A stretch of DNA of 64,000 nucleotides from Lachnospiraceae bacterium oral taxon 096 (GCA_018141845.1 CP073340.1:2071001-2135000); one strand, 5' to 3'. Positions 18,272 to 28,267 are shown, numbered from the stretch's first letter. Notes: generated from the sequence alone by a model not told the origin. Translations and numbers: made by a program.

Positions 18272-19050
18272 ATCTTCCTCTTTCCAAGCCTTGGCACAGC
18301 CTCCAATAACTCCTTTGTATACTCTGCCCTTGGATTGGCAATGACCTCATCTGTGCTTCCACTCTCCACAATTTTTCCATCCTTTAGTACTACAATCTTG
18401 TCACAAAGAGCCATGGCCAGTGCCAGATTATGGGTAATCATCATCATGGCCACTCCTTGATTTCTTCGAAGTCTCGCAAGCTCTTGAACAATCTCATATT
18501 CCACTCGAGCATCAAGTGCACTTGTCGGTTCATCGCAAAGTAAAATCTTTGGTTCTAAAATGAATGCCAATGCAATGGCCACTCTTTGTTGCATACCCCC
18601 AGAAAGCTCAAAAGAATATGCTCGATAGATGCACTCTGGTTCCTTCAGCCTCAAAAGTTGAAAGAGGGAAATCGCCCTCTTTTTAATCTCTTTCTTGCTC
18701 CAATTCTTTTTTGCGCGCACAGTCTCCTCAAATTGTTTTCCAATTCTTCTTGTCGGTACGAGTGCAGCCGTAGAATTTTGAAAGACAGTTCCCAATTGAT
18801 CGCCAAGATACATGGCCTTGTTCTCTGGTAGCATATGTAAAAAGTCAATTTCACGAAAAAGGATCTTTCCTGTCTCGACTTTTAACTCCTTTTTTAATCC
18901 CAAAATGCTGTGAAAAATTGTGCTCTTCCCACTTCCGCTCTCACCGACAATCCCAAGAATCTCTCCTTCACTGATAGAAAAGGAAATCTCCTCCAGTACC
19001 TTATTTTCTCCATAGCTACAACTGAGTCCTTCCACTTCAAGTACCTTCAC
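18262..19050 (-). CDS. Nickel/peptide ABC transporter ATP-binding protein (NikD-like)
   Basis: A 262-residue ABC ATPase. Walker A GESGSGKSTIFHSI, signature ELSGGMQQRVAIALAF, Walker B ILLCDEPTSALDARV and switch His in MMITHNLALAMA. Paired with the following ATPase, as in Nik and Opp systems. The lipoprotein gene ends directly before it. The C-terminal tail resembles an oligopeptide/dipeptide/nickel transporter domain (NPRAEYTKELLEAVP). Confidence 0.88.
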   Translation of the reverse strand: MKVLEVEGLSCSYGENKVLEEISFSISEGEILGIVGESGSGKSTIFHSILGLKKELKVETGKILFREIDFLHMLPENKAMYLGDQLGTVFQNSTAALVPTRRIGKQFEETVRAKKNWSKKEIKKRAISLFQLLRLKEPECIYRAYSFELSGGMQQRVAIALAFILEPKILLCDEPTSALDARVEYEIVQELARLRRNQGVAMMMITHNLALAMALCDKIVVLKDGKIVESGSTDEVIANPRAEYTKELLEAVPRLGKRKIWK

Positions 19051-20544
19051 CTATTCACCTCCCTTGTCCAAATCTACACTAATTTGGCGATATTGCGAAG
19101 GGCTCAAAATAAATCCCTGTACATTTTTCTTTGTCACCGCATTAGAATGTGCAAATCCAATACACTCCATGTAGTAGGCATCACTATAAATTTGTACCAA
19201 CTGCCTTGCAATCTCTGTCCGCTCTTGCTGTCCTGTGGCAGTTAAAAATTGATTCAATAATTCATCTGCTCTGCTATCTGAAAAATGATTAAAATTAGAA
19301 ACTCCTTCCCTACCCATGACATCCTCCAAAAAACTCTGTGGGTCTCCCTTTGGCAAGGTAACAACTGTGTAGAGTCCCAAATCATAATTTCCATTTTTTA
19401 GATAACTTGAATCCATATTTTTAGTAATATCTGCAAAAATTCCAATATTGCGAAGAGAAGTAATGAGCTGTGTGGCTACCTGCTCATTGGACAATCTTTG
19501 ATAATAGTGAATATGCAACTGAACTTTTTTTCCATCCTTTTCAAGATATCCATCGCCATCTTCATCTCGATATCCACTTTGCTCAAGGATTTCTCTAGCC
19601 CTCTCAACATCATATTTTGCTATTTTTACCTCACTGTCTCCAAAACCTGTCGAGTCTGGAAATGGGGTATTGGTCGGCGTCATATTCTTGTAAAATAAAT
19701 ATTGTGCCATTTCCTCCTTATTGATGGCCAAATGAATGGCCTCGCGAAGAGGTTTTTCCACGGTTTCAGGATTATAATACACCGCATAGAGCCTTGAAGT
19801 TTCAATGGATTGTGCATGATACTTTTTCAAATTTTCAAAGATGCGATAACTTTGCTCATTTAAAGCCACAAAGGCATCCAGCTCCCCATTATCTAATGCC
19901 ATAGCTCCTGTCTCTTTGTCAAAGACTTTCTTGACCACTACCTTGTCCATCTTTGGCTTGCCATCCCAATAATATGGATTAGGTCTTAAAATAATATGCC
20001 GATCGGCAACAAATTCCTCACAAGTATAAGGTCCACTGCCCACAATATGATTTTCATCGCTGTGATCCAAATCAATCATACAAGCATAAGGATCTGCTAA
20101 ATCCCCAATCAAAGATGCCCTTGGCTGTGCCATCGTGATTCGAATTGTATTGCCAAAAATTTCATAGCTGGCATTTTCTAAAAACTTTGCTCTCTTATTC
20201 TTTTTTGCAATGTGCTCAAAATTTTTCACCACCATCTGCGGTGTCAAAGTATCTCCGTCTGAAAATAAAATGCCTGACTTTAAATCAATTTCCCATATAT
20301 TTGCAGAAATCGCCCGATAGCCACTGGCCAACCATGGCTGAGGATGTAAATTTTCATCCAGTGAAAATAAAGTTTCTCCAATGCCATAGCGCATAGTGTA
20401 CCATCCATCCCATTCATTAGATGGGTCAATCCCCTTTGAAAACTCCTCTGTTCCCATAGTAAACACTTTTTCTTTTTTTTGATTTCTCTGCGAACATCCC
20501 ATAAGCAGAAACGCCATGACAAAAATCAGAAACCATCGTCTCAT
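19051..20544 (-). CDS. Nickel/peptide ABC transporter substrate-binding lipoprotein (NikA-like)
   Basis: A 497-residue SBP_bac_5 protein. The lipobox LLMGC at residues 14-18 shows it is a membrane-anchored lipoprotein. The fold is typical of the NikA/OppA family (WEIDLKSGILFSDGD, IVGSGPY, RPNPYYWDGKPKMDKVV, PLREAIHLAINKEEMA). A Ca-binding-like loop GYRDEDGDGYLEKDGK sits near residue 340. Its ATG overlaps the preceding permease stop by 4 nt. The ligand (nickel complex versus peptide) is inferred from the urease context. Confidence 0.85.
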   Translation of the reverse strand: MRRWFLIFVMAFLLMGCSQRNQKKEKVFTMGTEEFSKGIDPSNEWDGWYTMRYGIGETLFSLDENLHPQPWLASGYRAISANIWEIDLKSGILFSDGDTLTPQMVVKNFEHIAKKNKRAKFLENASYEIFGNTIRITMAQPRASLIGDLADPYACMIDLDHSDENHIVGSGPYTCEEFVADRHIILRPNPYYWDGKPKMDKVVVKKVFDKETGAMALDNGELDAFVALNEQSYRIFENLKKYHAQSIETSRLYAVYYNPETVEKPLREAIHLAINKEEMAQYLFYKNMTPTNTPFPDSTGFGDSEVKIAKYDVERAREILEQSGYRDEDGDGYLEKDGKKVQLHIHYYQRLSNEQVATQLITSLRNIGIFADITKNMDSSYLKNGNYDLGLYTVVTLPKGDPQSFLEDVMGREGVSNFNHFSDSRADELLNQFLTATGQQERTEIARQLVQIYSDAYYMECIGFAHSNAVTKKNVQGFILSPSQYRQISVDLDKGGE

Positions 20545-21332
20545 CGCCTACCTCCCTGTAACATCCGTCCCAAAATATTAAAAATAAATACCGTGAAAAC
20601 AACAAAGAGTGCAGGAAAAAAGCTCACCCATGGTGCATTCGTTATATACAATCTTCCCTCGCTAATCATGGCTCCCCACTCTGGCTGTGTCGCCTTTGCT
20701 CCAATACCCAAAAAACTCAACCCTGAAAGTCCCATCAAAATGCTAGCAAAGTTTAATGTCATTGTCACCAACAAAATATCCTTGATATTTCCTAAAATAT
20801 GAAAAAAGATAATCTCCCCGTGGCTGAGACCAGAAAATCTCAGTGCTGTAACATAATTTTTTTCTTTTTCCTTCAAGGTGGCTGAGCGAGCAAGTCTTGC
20901 ATAGAGTGTCCAATTGCTCAATCCAAGAGCAATCATTGCATTTTTTAGCCCTCCGCCCAATATGCCCGCAATTCCAATTGCCACAATCATTTGTGGAAAA
21001 GCCAAAAAAATATCACAAATCCCCATCAATAGCTGATCCCATTTTCCACCTTGATATCCACTAAACATTCCAAAGACAATCCCAAATATTCCAGAAATTA
21101 ATATAACCATGGCTGTTGCCATAATACTCGTTCGCCCCGCCACAATACTTCTAATCAGGATATCTCGCCCATAAAAATCACTGCCAAAGAAAAATTCTTT
21201 GCCTGGTGGCTGTAAACTATTGGAAAGCTGAGCATCATTTGCCCCTTTTTGGATAAGCAATGGCCCAAAGCACAACAAAAGGACAAAGAAAAAAATGAGA
21301 ATAAAAAATAAATACTTAGCTCTCTTTTGCAT
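20541..21332 (-). CDS. Nickel/peptide ABC transporter permease (NikC-like)
   Basis: A 263-residue membrane protein with about six helices. The BPD inner-membrane signature is the EAA-like loop ATLKEKEKNYVTALRFSGLSH, and the N-terminus HPLG-type motif appears as FFGSDFYGRDILIRSIVAGR. This is the second permease of the pair. It overlaps the first permease gene by 17 nt and the lipoprotein gene by 4 nt. Confidence 0.88.
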   Translation of the reverse strand: MQKRAKYLFFILIFFFVLLLCFGPLLIQKGANDAQLSNSLQPPGKEFFFGSDFYGRDILIRSIVAGRTSIMATAMVILISGIFGIVFGMFSGYQGGKWDQLLMGICDIFLAFPQMIVAIGIAGILGGGLKNAMIALGLSNWTLYARLARSATLKEKEKNYVTALRFSGLSHGEIIFFHILGNIKDILLVTMTLNFASILMGLSGLSFLGIGAKATQPEWGAMISEGRLYITNAPWVSFFPALFVVFTVFIFNILGRMLQGGRR

Positions 21333-22266
21333 AATCTCTGCCTCCTATTCGAATTCTCGGATCGAGCACACCATACAATAGATCAGTAAATAAATTGATA
21401 ACAATATAGCTCAATGCCATAAAAAGCACAATCCCCTGAACCACAGGAATGTCCAGTGCACTGACACTATCTACCATTAATTTTCCAAGTCCCGGCCAAT
21501 TAAAAATACTCTCCACAACCGCCACTCCCCCAAGCAGCGAGCCAAAGGACATTCCTACAATAGTCACCAATTCCACACTCACATTTTTTAACACGGTGTG
21601 GATCAAAATACTTCGCCTTGAAATTCCTCTAGCCAACATTCCATAAACATATTCCTGATGAAGTTCATTTCTTGTCATCACTTCAATTTGCTGAATGTAC
21701 TTTCCACTCATCCCAATACTCAGAGTCAGTACTGGCATAATTCCCCCAACTAGTTTACTTTCTGTTAGAATTGGAATTAAATGGAGGCGTGATGAAAGTA
21801 AATACATCAACCCAAGGGCCACAATAAAGTTTGGCAAAGAAATCACTAGCGTGCAAATCCATTGAATGGCTTTTGATGATTTTTTCTCCCCATGTATTGC
21901 CACAAAAAATCCAAATGGAATCGAAATCAGCAAAGTCAAAAATAAGGATGCAAAAGCCAAAACTACAGTATAGGGTATGGCAATCGACAACTTTTTTATG
22001 ACAGGAATAGCATCGGCAAAGGATTCTCCAAAATCGCCGTGCAAAATTCCCCTCCACCAATGCAGATATTGACCAATAAATCCAACATTTAGCCCATTTT
22101 TCTCCTGAAACTCAAACAGCATCTCCTTTGTCGGTGTCACACCAAGTTGATGAAAATGAATCTGTGCAGGGTCAAGCGGACTAAAATATAACAGTAAAAA
22201 AGTCAATATCGTCACACCAAGAACCACAGGAATGGCCTTGATGATTCTAAAAAAAATATATTTCAT
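21316..22266 (-). CDS. Nickel/peptide ABC transporter permease (NikB-like)
   Basis: A 316-residue permease. The N-terminal membrane helix is followed by the extracellular LSPLDPAQIH region and then five more helices. The cytoplasmic loop ELHQEYVYGMLARGISRRSIL is the EAA-type contact with the ATPase, and NWPGLGKLMVDSVSALDIPVVQG is typical of DppB/NikB. It is the first transporter gene, 18 nt after the AlaX gene. RBS GAGGAAAG. Confidence 0.88.
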   Translation of the reverse strand: MKYIFFRIIKAIPVVLGVTILTFLLLYFSPLDPAQIHFHQLGVTPTKEMLFEFQEKNGLNVGFIGQYLHWWRGILHGDFGESFADAIPVIKKLSIAIPYTVVLAFASLFLTLLISIPFGFFVAIHGEKKSSKAIQWICTLVISLPNFIVALGLMYLLSSRLHLIPILTESKLVGGIMPVLTLSIGMSGKYIQQIEVMTRNELHQEYVYGMLARGISRRSILIHTVLKNVSVELVTIVGMSFGSLLGGVAVVESIFNWPGLGKLMVDSVSALDIPVVQGIVLFMALSYIVINLFTDLLYGVLDPRIRIGGRDYAKES

Positions 22267-22283
22267 TCTACTTTCCTCTATCG

Positions 22284-23483
22284 CTATTCTTCAAAATGGA
22301 CCATAGGATCCATCGCCTTCACTTCTTTGATCACTTCTTCCTTTGTACTTAAAAATGCTCCCTGAACCATTTCCTTCGTTCCACCACCTCGACCATTTAG
22401 TGTGGCATTTAACTTTTTACCTATTTCTCTGGCATCCCCTGTCTTCGTCCCAATGACATAGGAATATTGTGACGAAAGTTTTGAACCAATGATCACCGTC
22501 TTTACACAAGTTTCCCTAAGCAAAAAATCACAAAATTGGCGAATCTGTACAGGCTCCATATTTTCTACTAAAATCAAATACACCCCCTCCACCCATTTTC
22601 TTGAGGTCTTATATAGCATAAAATACTCTCGATACAAACTACCTAGTTTTTTCTCTCTTTCTTCCTTTTCTCTCCTTTGGCTCTGCAAAGCTTCTTCAAG
22701 TGTGTCTATATTGCTAGAAAGCATTCTACTGACCCTTTGTAGTAGTTCATGCTTCTTCCGATAATCATCAAGTGCATCCTTTCCACAGACCATTTCCACA
22801 CGCACGCCCCCCTTATAGTTCATGATCGAGAGACATTTGATCATTCCAATTTCTCCTGTGGTATGTACATGAGTTCCACAACAGGCACACAAATCTGCCC
22901 CATCAATCTCAATTAAGCGTACATTCCCTGATAATTCCTTCTTGCTTCGATAATGAAGATCCTTTAATTGCTCCTTTGAAGGCCAAAGAACACTCACTTT
23001 CCGATCTTGTACTACAATGGCATTGGCCTTATTTTCAATTTCCATCAATTCATTCCAAGTGAGAACCCCATCAAAATCAATGGTCATTGCCCCTTTTGTC
23101 TGAGCAGATTGTGTGTCCATGTGAAATCCCACATTGTTGTAGCCAAACTTCTTGTTCACCAGTCCTGATAGAATGTGCTCTCCCGAGTGATTTTGTGTGT
23201 TTCTCATTCTTCTGTCCCAATCAATAATGCAATGAACATGCCCACAATCTAGCGGTGCATCTGTATAATGAACAACCTTCCCCTTCTCTATTTGTACATC
23301 GAGCACATCGATCTCTTGACCATTCCCTATTATTTTTCCATGGTCACTCGGCTGACCTCCACCTTCTGGATAAAAGCCCTCTGTATCAAGTACAATGCGA
23401 AAATACTCCCCTGCATTTTCGCAGGAGAGCACTGTAGCATCAAATTCTTTGATATCCTTATAATATAATGCTTCCCTATTCAT
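22284..23483 (-). CDS. AlaX-type alanyl-tRNA editing protein with DHHA1-like domain
   Basis: A 399-residue protein related to the editing domain of alanyl-tRNA synthetase; such proteins remove Ser or Gly from mischarged tRNA-Ala. The zinc site is visible as HSGEHILSG and CACCGTHVHTTGEIG. The N-terminal FYPEGGGQPSD is the glycine-rich motif of the AlaRS C-Ala/editing region. The C-terminal GRGGGTKEMVQGA matches the DHHA1 domain, giving the long (AlaX-L) form. The start is the ATG at 23483; a TTG one codon before is possible. It lies between MATE and the nickel importer, with no obvious link to them. Confidence 0.85.
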   Translation of the reverse strand: MNREALYYKDIKEFDATVLSCENAGEYFRIVLDTEGFYPEGGGQPSDHGKIIGNGQEIDVLDVQIEKGKVVHYTDAPLDCGHVHCIIDWDRRMRNTQNHSGEHILSGLVNKKFGYNNVGFHMDTQSAQTKGAMTIDFDGVLTWNELMEIENKANAIVVQDRKVSVLWPSKEQLKDLHYRSKKELSGNVRLIEIDGADLCACCGTHVHTTGEIGMIKCLSIMNYKGGVRVEMVCGKDALDDYRKKHELLQRVSRMLSSNIDTLEEALQSQRREKEEREKKLGSLYREYFMLYKTSRKWVEGVYLILVENMEPVQIRQFCDFLLRETCVKTVIIGSKLSSQYSYVIGTKTGDAREIGKKLNATLNGRGGGTKEMVQGAFLSTKEEVIKEVKAMDPMVHFEE

Positions 23484-23486
23484 CAA

Positions 23487-24830
23487 CTACCCCTGTAAAA
23501 TTTTTTCTATATTCAATCGCTTATAGTAAATAAATAATGTGACAGAGCTTAAAGTCCATGTAATCGGATAGACTAAATAAGTCGTCACAATGCTGTGTAC
23601 AAAAATTTCGGTCACAGATAAGAAAATAATCCTTACAATACACCAACAGACTAAAAAGACAATCATCGGCACAGCTGGTTTCCCAATGCCACGAAGTACC
23701 GCTCCCATGGCATGAGTAAATGCACACAAAAAGAAAAACATCACCACAAATTTGCAGCGATCATAGCCAAATTGAATGACTTGAGGCGTATGATCAAACA
23801 GACCAAGCAGTGGCTTTGCAAAAATAAGCATCAAAATGCCCAGCACTTGAGCCGACACTAAAATGATTCCAATGCCAAATCGCACACCTCTTTTAATCCT
23901 TTCTTCCTGCCTTGCTCCCATATTTTGGCTGACAAATGTTGTCAATGCCAGTGCAAAACTAGTCACAGGAATAAACAAAAATCCCTCAATCTTGACATAA
24001 GCTCCAATTCCAGCCATTGCCATTGCACCATAGGCATTGATATAGGATTGAATGACCACATTGGAAAAGGACATCACTGAATTTTGAATTCCTGCTGGCA
24101 AACCTTGATCGATAATTCTCCTTGCCATCGAAAGGTTCAACCGAATTTTCCCTGGCACCAAGCGATAATCTGCCTTTACTCTCAACAGTTGAACCATACA
24201 CAAAAATGCAGAGACAAGCTGGGAGATTCCCGTGGCCAATGCAGCAGCTCCGACACCCTTGTGCATTCCTCGAATAAAAGCAAGATCAAGAACCACATTA
24301 ATGATGGAAGAGATCATCAAATAGTACAGCGGATGCCGACTATCTCCTGCTGCCTGTAAAATGCCCACAAAAATATTATACATGACAAAGCCCACAGATG
24401 CCAAAAAATAAATTTGAAAATAAGTAACTGAATCGCCAAGCACTTCTTCTGGTGTACCCATCAATTGTAATACAGGCTTTGCAAATATTGTTCCGATAAA
24501 AGTCATCAAAATACTGCCAATCATACCAATAACTACCGTTGTGTGTACAGCCACCTCTGCTCCCTTGGCATCCCTTGCCCCCAAGTAGCGACCAATAATG
24601 ACACCTGCTCCCGAGGCGATGCCACTAAAGAATCCAACGATTAAAAAAATTAAATTTCCAGAAGTGCTCACCGCTGCAAGGGCATTGCTGCCCAAATATC
24701 TTCCCACAATCAAAGAATCTGCCGCATTGTACAATTGTTGAAATAAATTCCCCAAAAATAAAGGAATGGCAAATTCAATGATACATCTTTGCACACTGCC
24801 AGAAGTCAATAATTGTTCCTGTTTGTCCAT
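23487..24830 (-). CDS. MATE-family multidrug/toxin exporter
   Basis: A 447-residue protein with twelve hydrophobic segments and the MATE pattern LFQQLYNAADSLIVGRYLGSN near the start. The second-half repeat has MSFSNVVIQSYINAYGAMAMAG and FVSQNMGARQEERIKRG. Such proteins export drugs or metabolites using sodium or proton gradients. Its ATG directly follows the HD-protein stop. The substrate is unknown. Confidence 0.9.
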   Translation of the reverse strand: MDKQEQLLTSGSVQRCIIEFAIPLFLGNLFQQLYNAADSLIVGRYLGSNALAAVSTSGNLIFLIVGFFSGIASGAGVIIGRYLGARDAKGAEVAVHTTVVIGMIGSILMTFIGTIFAKPVLQLMGTPEEVLGDSVTYFQIYFLASVGFVMYNIFVGILQAAGDSRHPLYYLMISSIINVVLDLAFIRGMHKGVGAAALATGISQLVSAFLCMVQLLRVKADYRLVPGKIRLNLSMARRIIDQGLPAGIQNSVMSFSNVVIQSYINAYGAMAMAGIGAYVKIEGFLFIPVTSFALALTTFVSQNMGARQEERIKRGVRFGIGIILVSAQVLGILMLIFAKPLLGLFDHTPQVIQFGYDRCKFVVMFFFLCAFTHAMGAVLRGIGKPAVPMIVFLVCWCIVRIIFLSVTEIFVHSIVTTYLVYPITWTLSSVTLFIYYKRLNIEKILQG

Positions 24831-25322
24831 TTATCTTGCCTCTAAAAACATACTTTCTAAAAGATGAATCCCTGTCTTTGTTTGAAATACATTTTCTCTC
24901 ATCTTCTTTGCCATTTTTGTGTACTTTTCATCTTCTCCCGCATTGGCTAAAAAGTCAGCTTCAAGTAATACCTGATGAGCCAAACTAATAGGATGATAGG
25001 TGTGATGAAGGCCAACCAGTTCGGCCACTCGCATGATTTCTTCCTCGCTCACATCTGTATCAGCAAAAAATTCCTTTACCATCTCCTTTCCCATTTCTTC
25101 CTGTTTATCTCCTGGTGCGCATCCATAAATTGGTCGAAGCTTCGGACAGGCGATATCATGTACAATGGCTGATAATTCCACAATTCTTTCCTCCTTCTCA
25201 TCCAATCCACTGCACTCTCCAATGATCTTTGCATATCCCCATACCCGCAAAAAATGAGCAATGTCATGCTCATTTCCTTCACTAAAATCAATCATTTTTA
25301 CAATGACTTCACTAATTGTCAT
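24831..25322 (-). CDS. HD-domain phosphohydrolase
   Basis: A 163-residue protein with the HD metal-binding motif: His in HDIAHFLRVWGYA, the HD pair in AIVHDIACPKL, then LVGLHHTYHP and LEADFLANAGED with the last Asp. This is the YfbR/YpgQ-like HD fold, usually acting on nucleotides or phosphates. The ATG is the first of the HD-MATE-AlaX-Nik operon. The exact substrate is unknown. Confidence 0.88.
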   Translation of the reverse strand: MTISEVIVKMIDFSEGNEHDIAHFLRVWGYAKIIGECSGLDEKEERIVELSAIVHDIACPKLRPIYGCAPGDKQEEMGKEMVKEFFADTDVSEEEIMRVAELVGLHHTYHPISLAHQVLLEADFLANAGEDEKYTKMAKKMRENVFQTKTGIHLLESMFLEAR

Positions 25323-25458
25323 TTTTTCTCTCCTTTTTTACAATTTTATTTTTATTATTATATTCTCTATTTTTCCAAAAATATAGTTCTTGCACATACC
25401 ACATTCAGGGATTATAATAGCTTAGTTAAGAGGTCAACAAAAAAGAAAGAGGATGCGT

Positions 25459-26139
25459 ATGAAAAACAATTTTTTTGCTACACTAAAGAAATACCGTCAT
25501 GCCTGGGCATTTTCCTATTTTGCACTCTATCTTTCCTGGTACATCTACTTAGAAAGAACAATCACTGCAAAGAGTGCCTATCATATTATGCACAGTGCCC
25601 TTGACGACTATATCCCATTTAATGAATATTTTATCATCCCATATTACATTTGGTTTTTATATGTTGCGGGTCTTGTGTTTTTCTTCTTTTTTAAAGACAA
25701 GGCCGAATTTTATCGATACATCCTGTTTTTGGCCGCAGGAATGAGTATATCACTTTTTATCTGCCAAATTTATCCAAATGGCACAGACTTTCGTCCTGTG
25801 CTGGATGCCAATAAAAATTGGGCAACAAAGTTAGTGTCTCTCATTTATGCCAGCGACACCCCGACCAATGTCTTTCCAAGTATTCATGTCTATAACTCCT
25901 TGGGAACACATCTGGCCATAGTAAAGAGTAAGCACTTTGCACATCATCCAAAATTAAAAATACTATCGGCTGTGATTGCCATTTCCATTTGTATGTCCAC
26001 TGTATTTTTAAAGCAACACTCCATTATTGATGTCACCGGTGCGACCATCCTTTGCTACTTTGCCTATGCATTGATTTATAGTCATGCACCAGCATATCAG
26101 GAACAAGCAGAAAAAGAAACTTCACAAATTATTGGCTAA
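25459..26139 (+). CDS. PAP2-family membrane phosphatase
   Basis: A 226-residue protein with six hydrophobic segments. The phosphatase signature is spread over FPSIHVYNSLG and LKQHSIIDVTGA, matching PAP2 motifs PSxH and the later H-x3-D. It resembles membrane phosphatidic-acid/undecaprenyl-phosphate phosphatases; the lipid substrate is unknown. I use the ATG at 25459 because AAGAGG lies six bases before it; an ATG two codons upstream overlaps that site. It is a single gene with a terminator shared with the convergent glycosyltransferase. Confidence 0.82.
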   Translation: MKNNFFATLKKYRHAWAFSYFALYLSWYIYLERTITAKSAYHIMHSALDDYIPFNEYFIIPYYIWFLYVAGLVFFFFFKDKAEFYRYILFLAAGMSISLFICQIYPNGTDFRPVLDANKNWATKLVSLIYASDTPTNVFPSIHVYNSLGTHLAIVKSKHFAHHPKLKILSAVIAISICMSTVFLKQHSIIDVTGATILCYFAYALIYSHAPAYQEQAEKETSQIIG

Positions 26140-26141
26140 GG

Positions 26142-26174
26142 AAAGGGCTTTTGCACACGCAAAGGCCCTTTTCG
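26142..26174. terminator. Bidirectional terminator between PAP2 and glycosyltransferase genes
   Basis: AAAGGGCTTTTGC pairs with GCAAAGGCCCTTT (one T-G wobble) around a four-base loop; tails are TTTTCG on one strand and TTTCC on the other. It sits between two convergent genes. Confidence 0.8.
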
Positions 26175-26177
26175 TTT

Positions 26178-27197
26178 CTAATTAAATCCATATGCTCTTT
26201 GTGAAATCTGATAGCCCAAGACGGCAATCTTTCTTCCAAACTTTCCTGGTAAATTCATAACTTGCCCAAGCAATCCGTAGCGCAGCCTTTTGTAGAGTTT
26301 TGGATTTGTTTCTCTTAAATACTGCCAAATTTCTTTCTTCTTTTCCATATTCTCTGGAAGCTTTGACTGAATCGCAAGAATAGAGCAAATTGTCATCATA
26401 ATCTCTAAATACAAAATCATATATCTTCTCAACTTCTTGCTCTTTAATTGGTAAGGATCATAAAAGTCAATCATCATCTTTGTGACACGAAGCTGCTGGT
26501 CAATGCGACTAATCATCACCTGTTCATTGACTGACTGGTCCTCTCGTCCAATATAGTAGCGATAAAAGTTTACATCCATATAGTACAATTTTTTTACATA
26601 GGGCAGTGGCTGATATACAAAAATATTATCGACATAGAAGGTATGCTTTGGCAAATGCAAGTTACACTCCAAAAGTAATTCTCTTCGATAAATGACAGAA
26701 TGCATCAAAATATACTGACCTGGCCAAAATCTTCCAATGTCCTCCCAAGAAAGCAGTCTATTTTCTTTGAGTACTTTTCTGTAGTTCATTACTCGCTTCC
26801 TTACTGCTCCCTCCTTGTCATAGACAAAATTGCTAATCAAAAGATCTAGTCTTTCGTTTTTCTCTTCTAATTCCTTTAATTTTTTCAAAATCTTTTGATA
26901 AGACTTTTTGTCTACCCAATCATCAGAATCAACAACTTTAAAAAATTTCCCCGTTGCCTGTGCTAGACCAAGCATCACGGCATCGCCATGTCCGCCATTT
27001 TCCTTATGAATTGCTCTGCAAATTCCTGGATACTTCTTCTCATATTCATCTGCAATCTCTGCTGTGTTGTCCTTAGTCGAACCATCATCAACAATCAAAA
27101 TTTCTACATCTTCACCGCCCACAAGCAATGACTCAATACATTTTCTCATATATGCTGCCGAATTGTAGCAGGGAACAGCAATACTTAATATTTTCAT
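26178..27197 (-). CDS. Family 2 glycosyltransferase
   Basis: A 339-residue GT-A enzyme. Nucleotide-sugar-binding residues appear as VPCYNSAAYMRKCIESLL, LIVDDGSTKDNT and the DxD-type motif KVVDSDDWVDKKSYQ. The C-terminal helical part is about 120 residues and has no membrane segment. Probably a polysaccharide or teichoic-acid related enzyme; donor and acceptor unknown. The start ATG at 27197 follows GAGGGG; an earlier in-frame start overlaps that site. Confidence 0.86.
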   Translation of the reverse strand: MKILSIAVPCYNSAAYMRKCIESLLVGGEDVEILIVDDGSTKDNTAEIADEYEKKYPGICRAIHKENGGHGDAVMLGLAQATGKFFKVVDSDDWVDKKSYQKILKKLKELEEKNERLDLLISNFVYDKEGAVRKRVMNYRKVLKENRLLSWEDIGRFWPGQYILMHSVIYRRELLLECNLHLPKHTFYVDNIFVYQPLPYVKKLYYMDVNFYRYYIGREDQSVNEQVMISRIDQQLRVTKMMIDFYDPYQLKSKKLRRYMILYLEIMMTICSILAIQSKLPENMEKKKEIWQYLRETNPKLYKRLRYGLLGQVMNLPGKFGRKIAVLGYQISQRAYGFN

Positions 27198-27313
27198 TTT
27201 TTCCCCTCTCATTTTTTTCTATCCTACAATTATAAATGATTTTTATTGCTTTTTCCACTTCAAAAAAGTTATAATAAATTGCATATAAATATTAAGAATA
27301 TGGAGGTACTACA

Positions 27314-28249
27314 ATGGGAAAGAAAAGATTAGTTATTTCCCTTGGACACAAGGATTTAGGAATAAATTTTCCAGAGCAAAAAAAGGCGATTGCAAAGACG
27401 GCTGAATTTATTGCTGATTACATTCAAGCAGGTTGGCAAACCGCCATTGTTCACTCCAATGCTCCACAGGTAGGGATGATCAATACAGCAATGAATGAAT
27501 TTGCCAAAAATCACGAAGGTTATACCAACGCTCCAATGAGCGTCTGCTCTGCAATGAGCCAAGGTTATATTGGCTATGACTTACAAAATGCACTTCGCAC
27601 TGCTCTCCTTCGCAAGGGTTCTTCCACACCTGTGAGCACCATCCTCACTCAGGTCACCGTAGATCCATTTGACGAGGCCTTCAATGCCCCAACCAAAAAA
27701 GTAGGACGCTATCTCAGTGCTGAGGAAGCCATTGAAGAGGAAGACAAGGGAAATTATACCACTGAAATTGCTGGAAAGGGATTCCAGAGAGTGGTAGCTT
27801 CACCTAAACCAATCTCTATTATAGAAATTGACGCCATCAAGGCTCTTATCAATGCTGACCAGGCAGTGATTTGCTGTGGTGGCGGTGGCATTCCTGTCAT
27901 TCAGCAAAATGAAAATCTCATTGGTGCAGGTGCAATTATTGAAAAAGACCTGGCAAGTGGTCTCCTCGCCACAAATCTTGATGCTGACACCTTAATGATT
28001 TTGACCTCTGTAGACCATGTATTTACAAATTTTGGTAAGGACAACCAGACATCCATTTCTTCAATGACCGTTGCACAGGCAAGACAATACATTGCCAATG
28101 GAGAGTTTGAGGCTTCGAGCATGTTGCCTAAGGTGGAAGCTGCCATTCAATTCGTTTCCTCTGGTGAGGGAAAAAGGGCGATTATTACCTCAAGAGAGCA
28201 AAGCCTTGCTGCACTTGAAAATAAGGCGGGAACCATTATTACTGCCTAA
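27314..28249 (+). CDS. arcC: Carbamate kinase
   Basis: A 311-residue amino-acid-kinase-fold enzyme that makes ATP from carbamoyl phosphate. Features are HSNAPQVGMI, VDPFDEAF, RRVVASPKP-type loop (RVVASPKPISI), VICCGGGGIPV and the ATP-site DADTLMILTSVD. The N-terminal motif is VISLGHKDLG rather than the more usual ALGGNAL, as in one clostridial subgroup. Strong GGAGG. It ends in a terminator, so it is a single gene; energy from ureide or arginine breakdown is the likely use. Confidence 0.9.
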   Translation: MGKKRLVISLGHKDLGINFPEQKKAIAKTAEFIADYIQAGWQTAIVHSNAPQVGMINTAMNEFAKNHEGYTNAPMSVCSAMSQGYIGYDLQNALRTALLRKGSSTPVSTILTQVTVDPFDEAFNAPTKKVGRYLSAEEAIEEEDKGNYTTEIAGKGFQRVVASPKPISIIEIDAIKALINADQAVICCGGGGIPVIQQNENLIGAGAIIEKDLASGLLATNLDADTLMILTSVDHVFTNFGKDNQTSISSMTVAQARQYIANGEFEASSMLPKVEAAIQFVSSGEGKRAIITSREQSLAALENKAGTIITA

Positions 28250-28267
28250 GTGAAAATATCCAAAATA

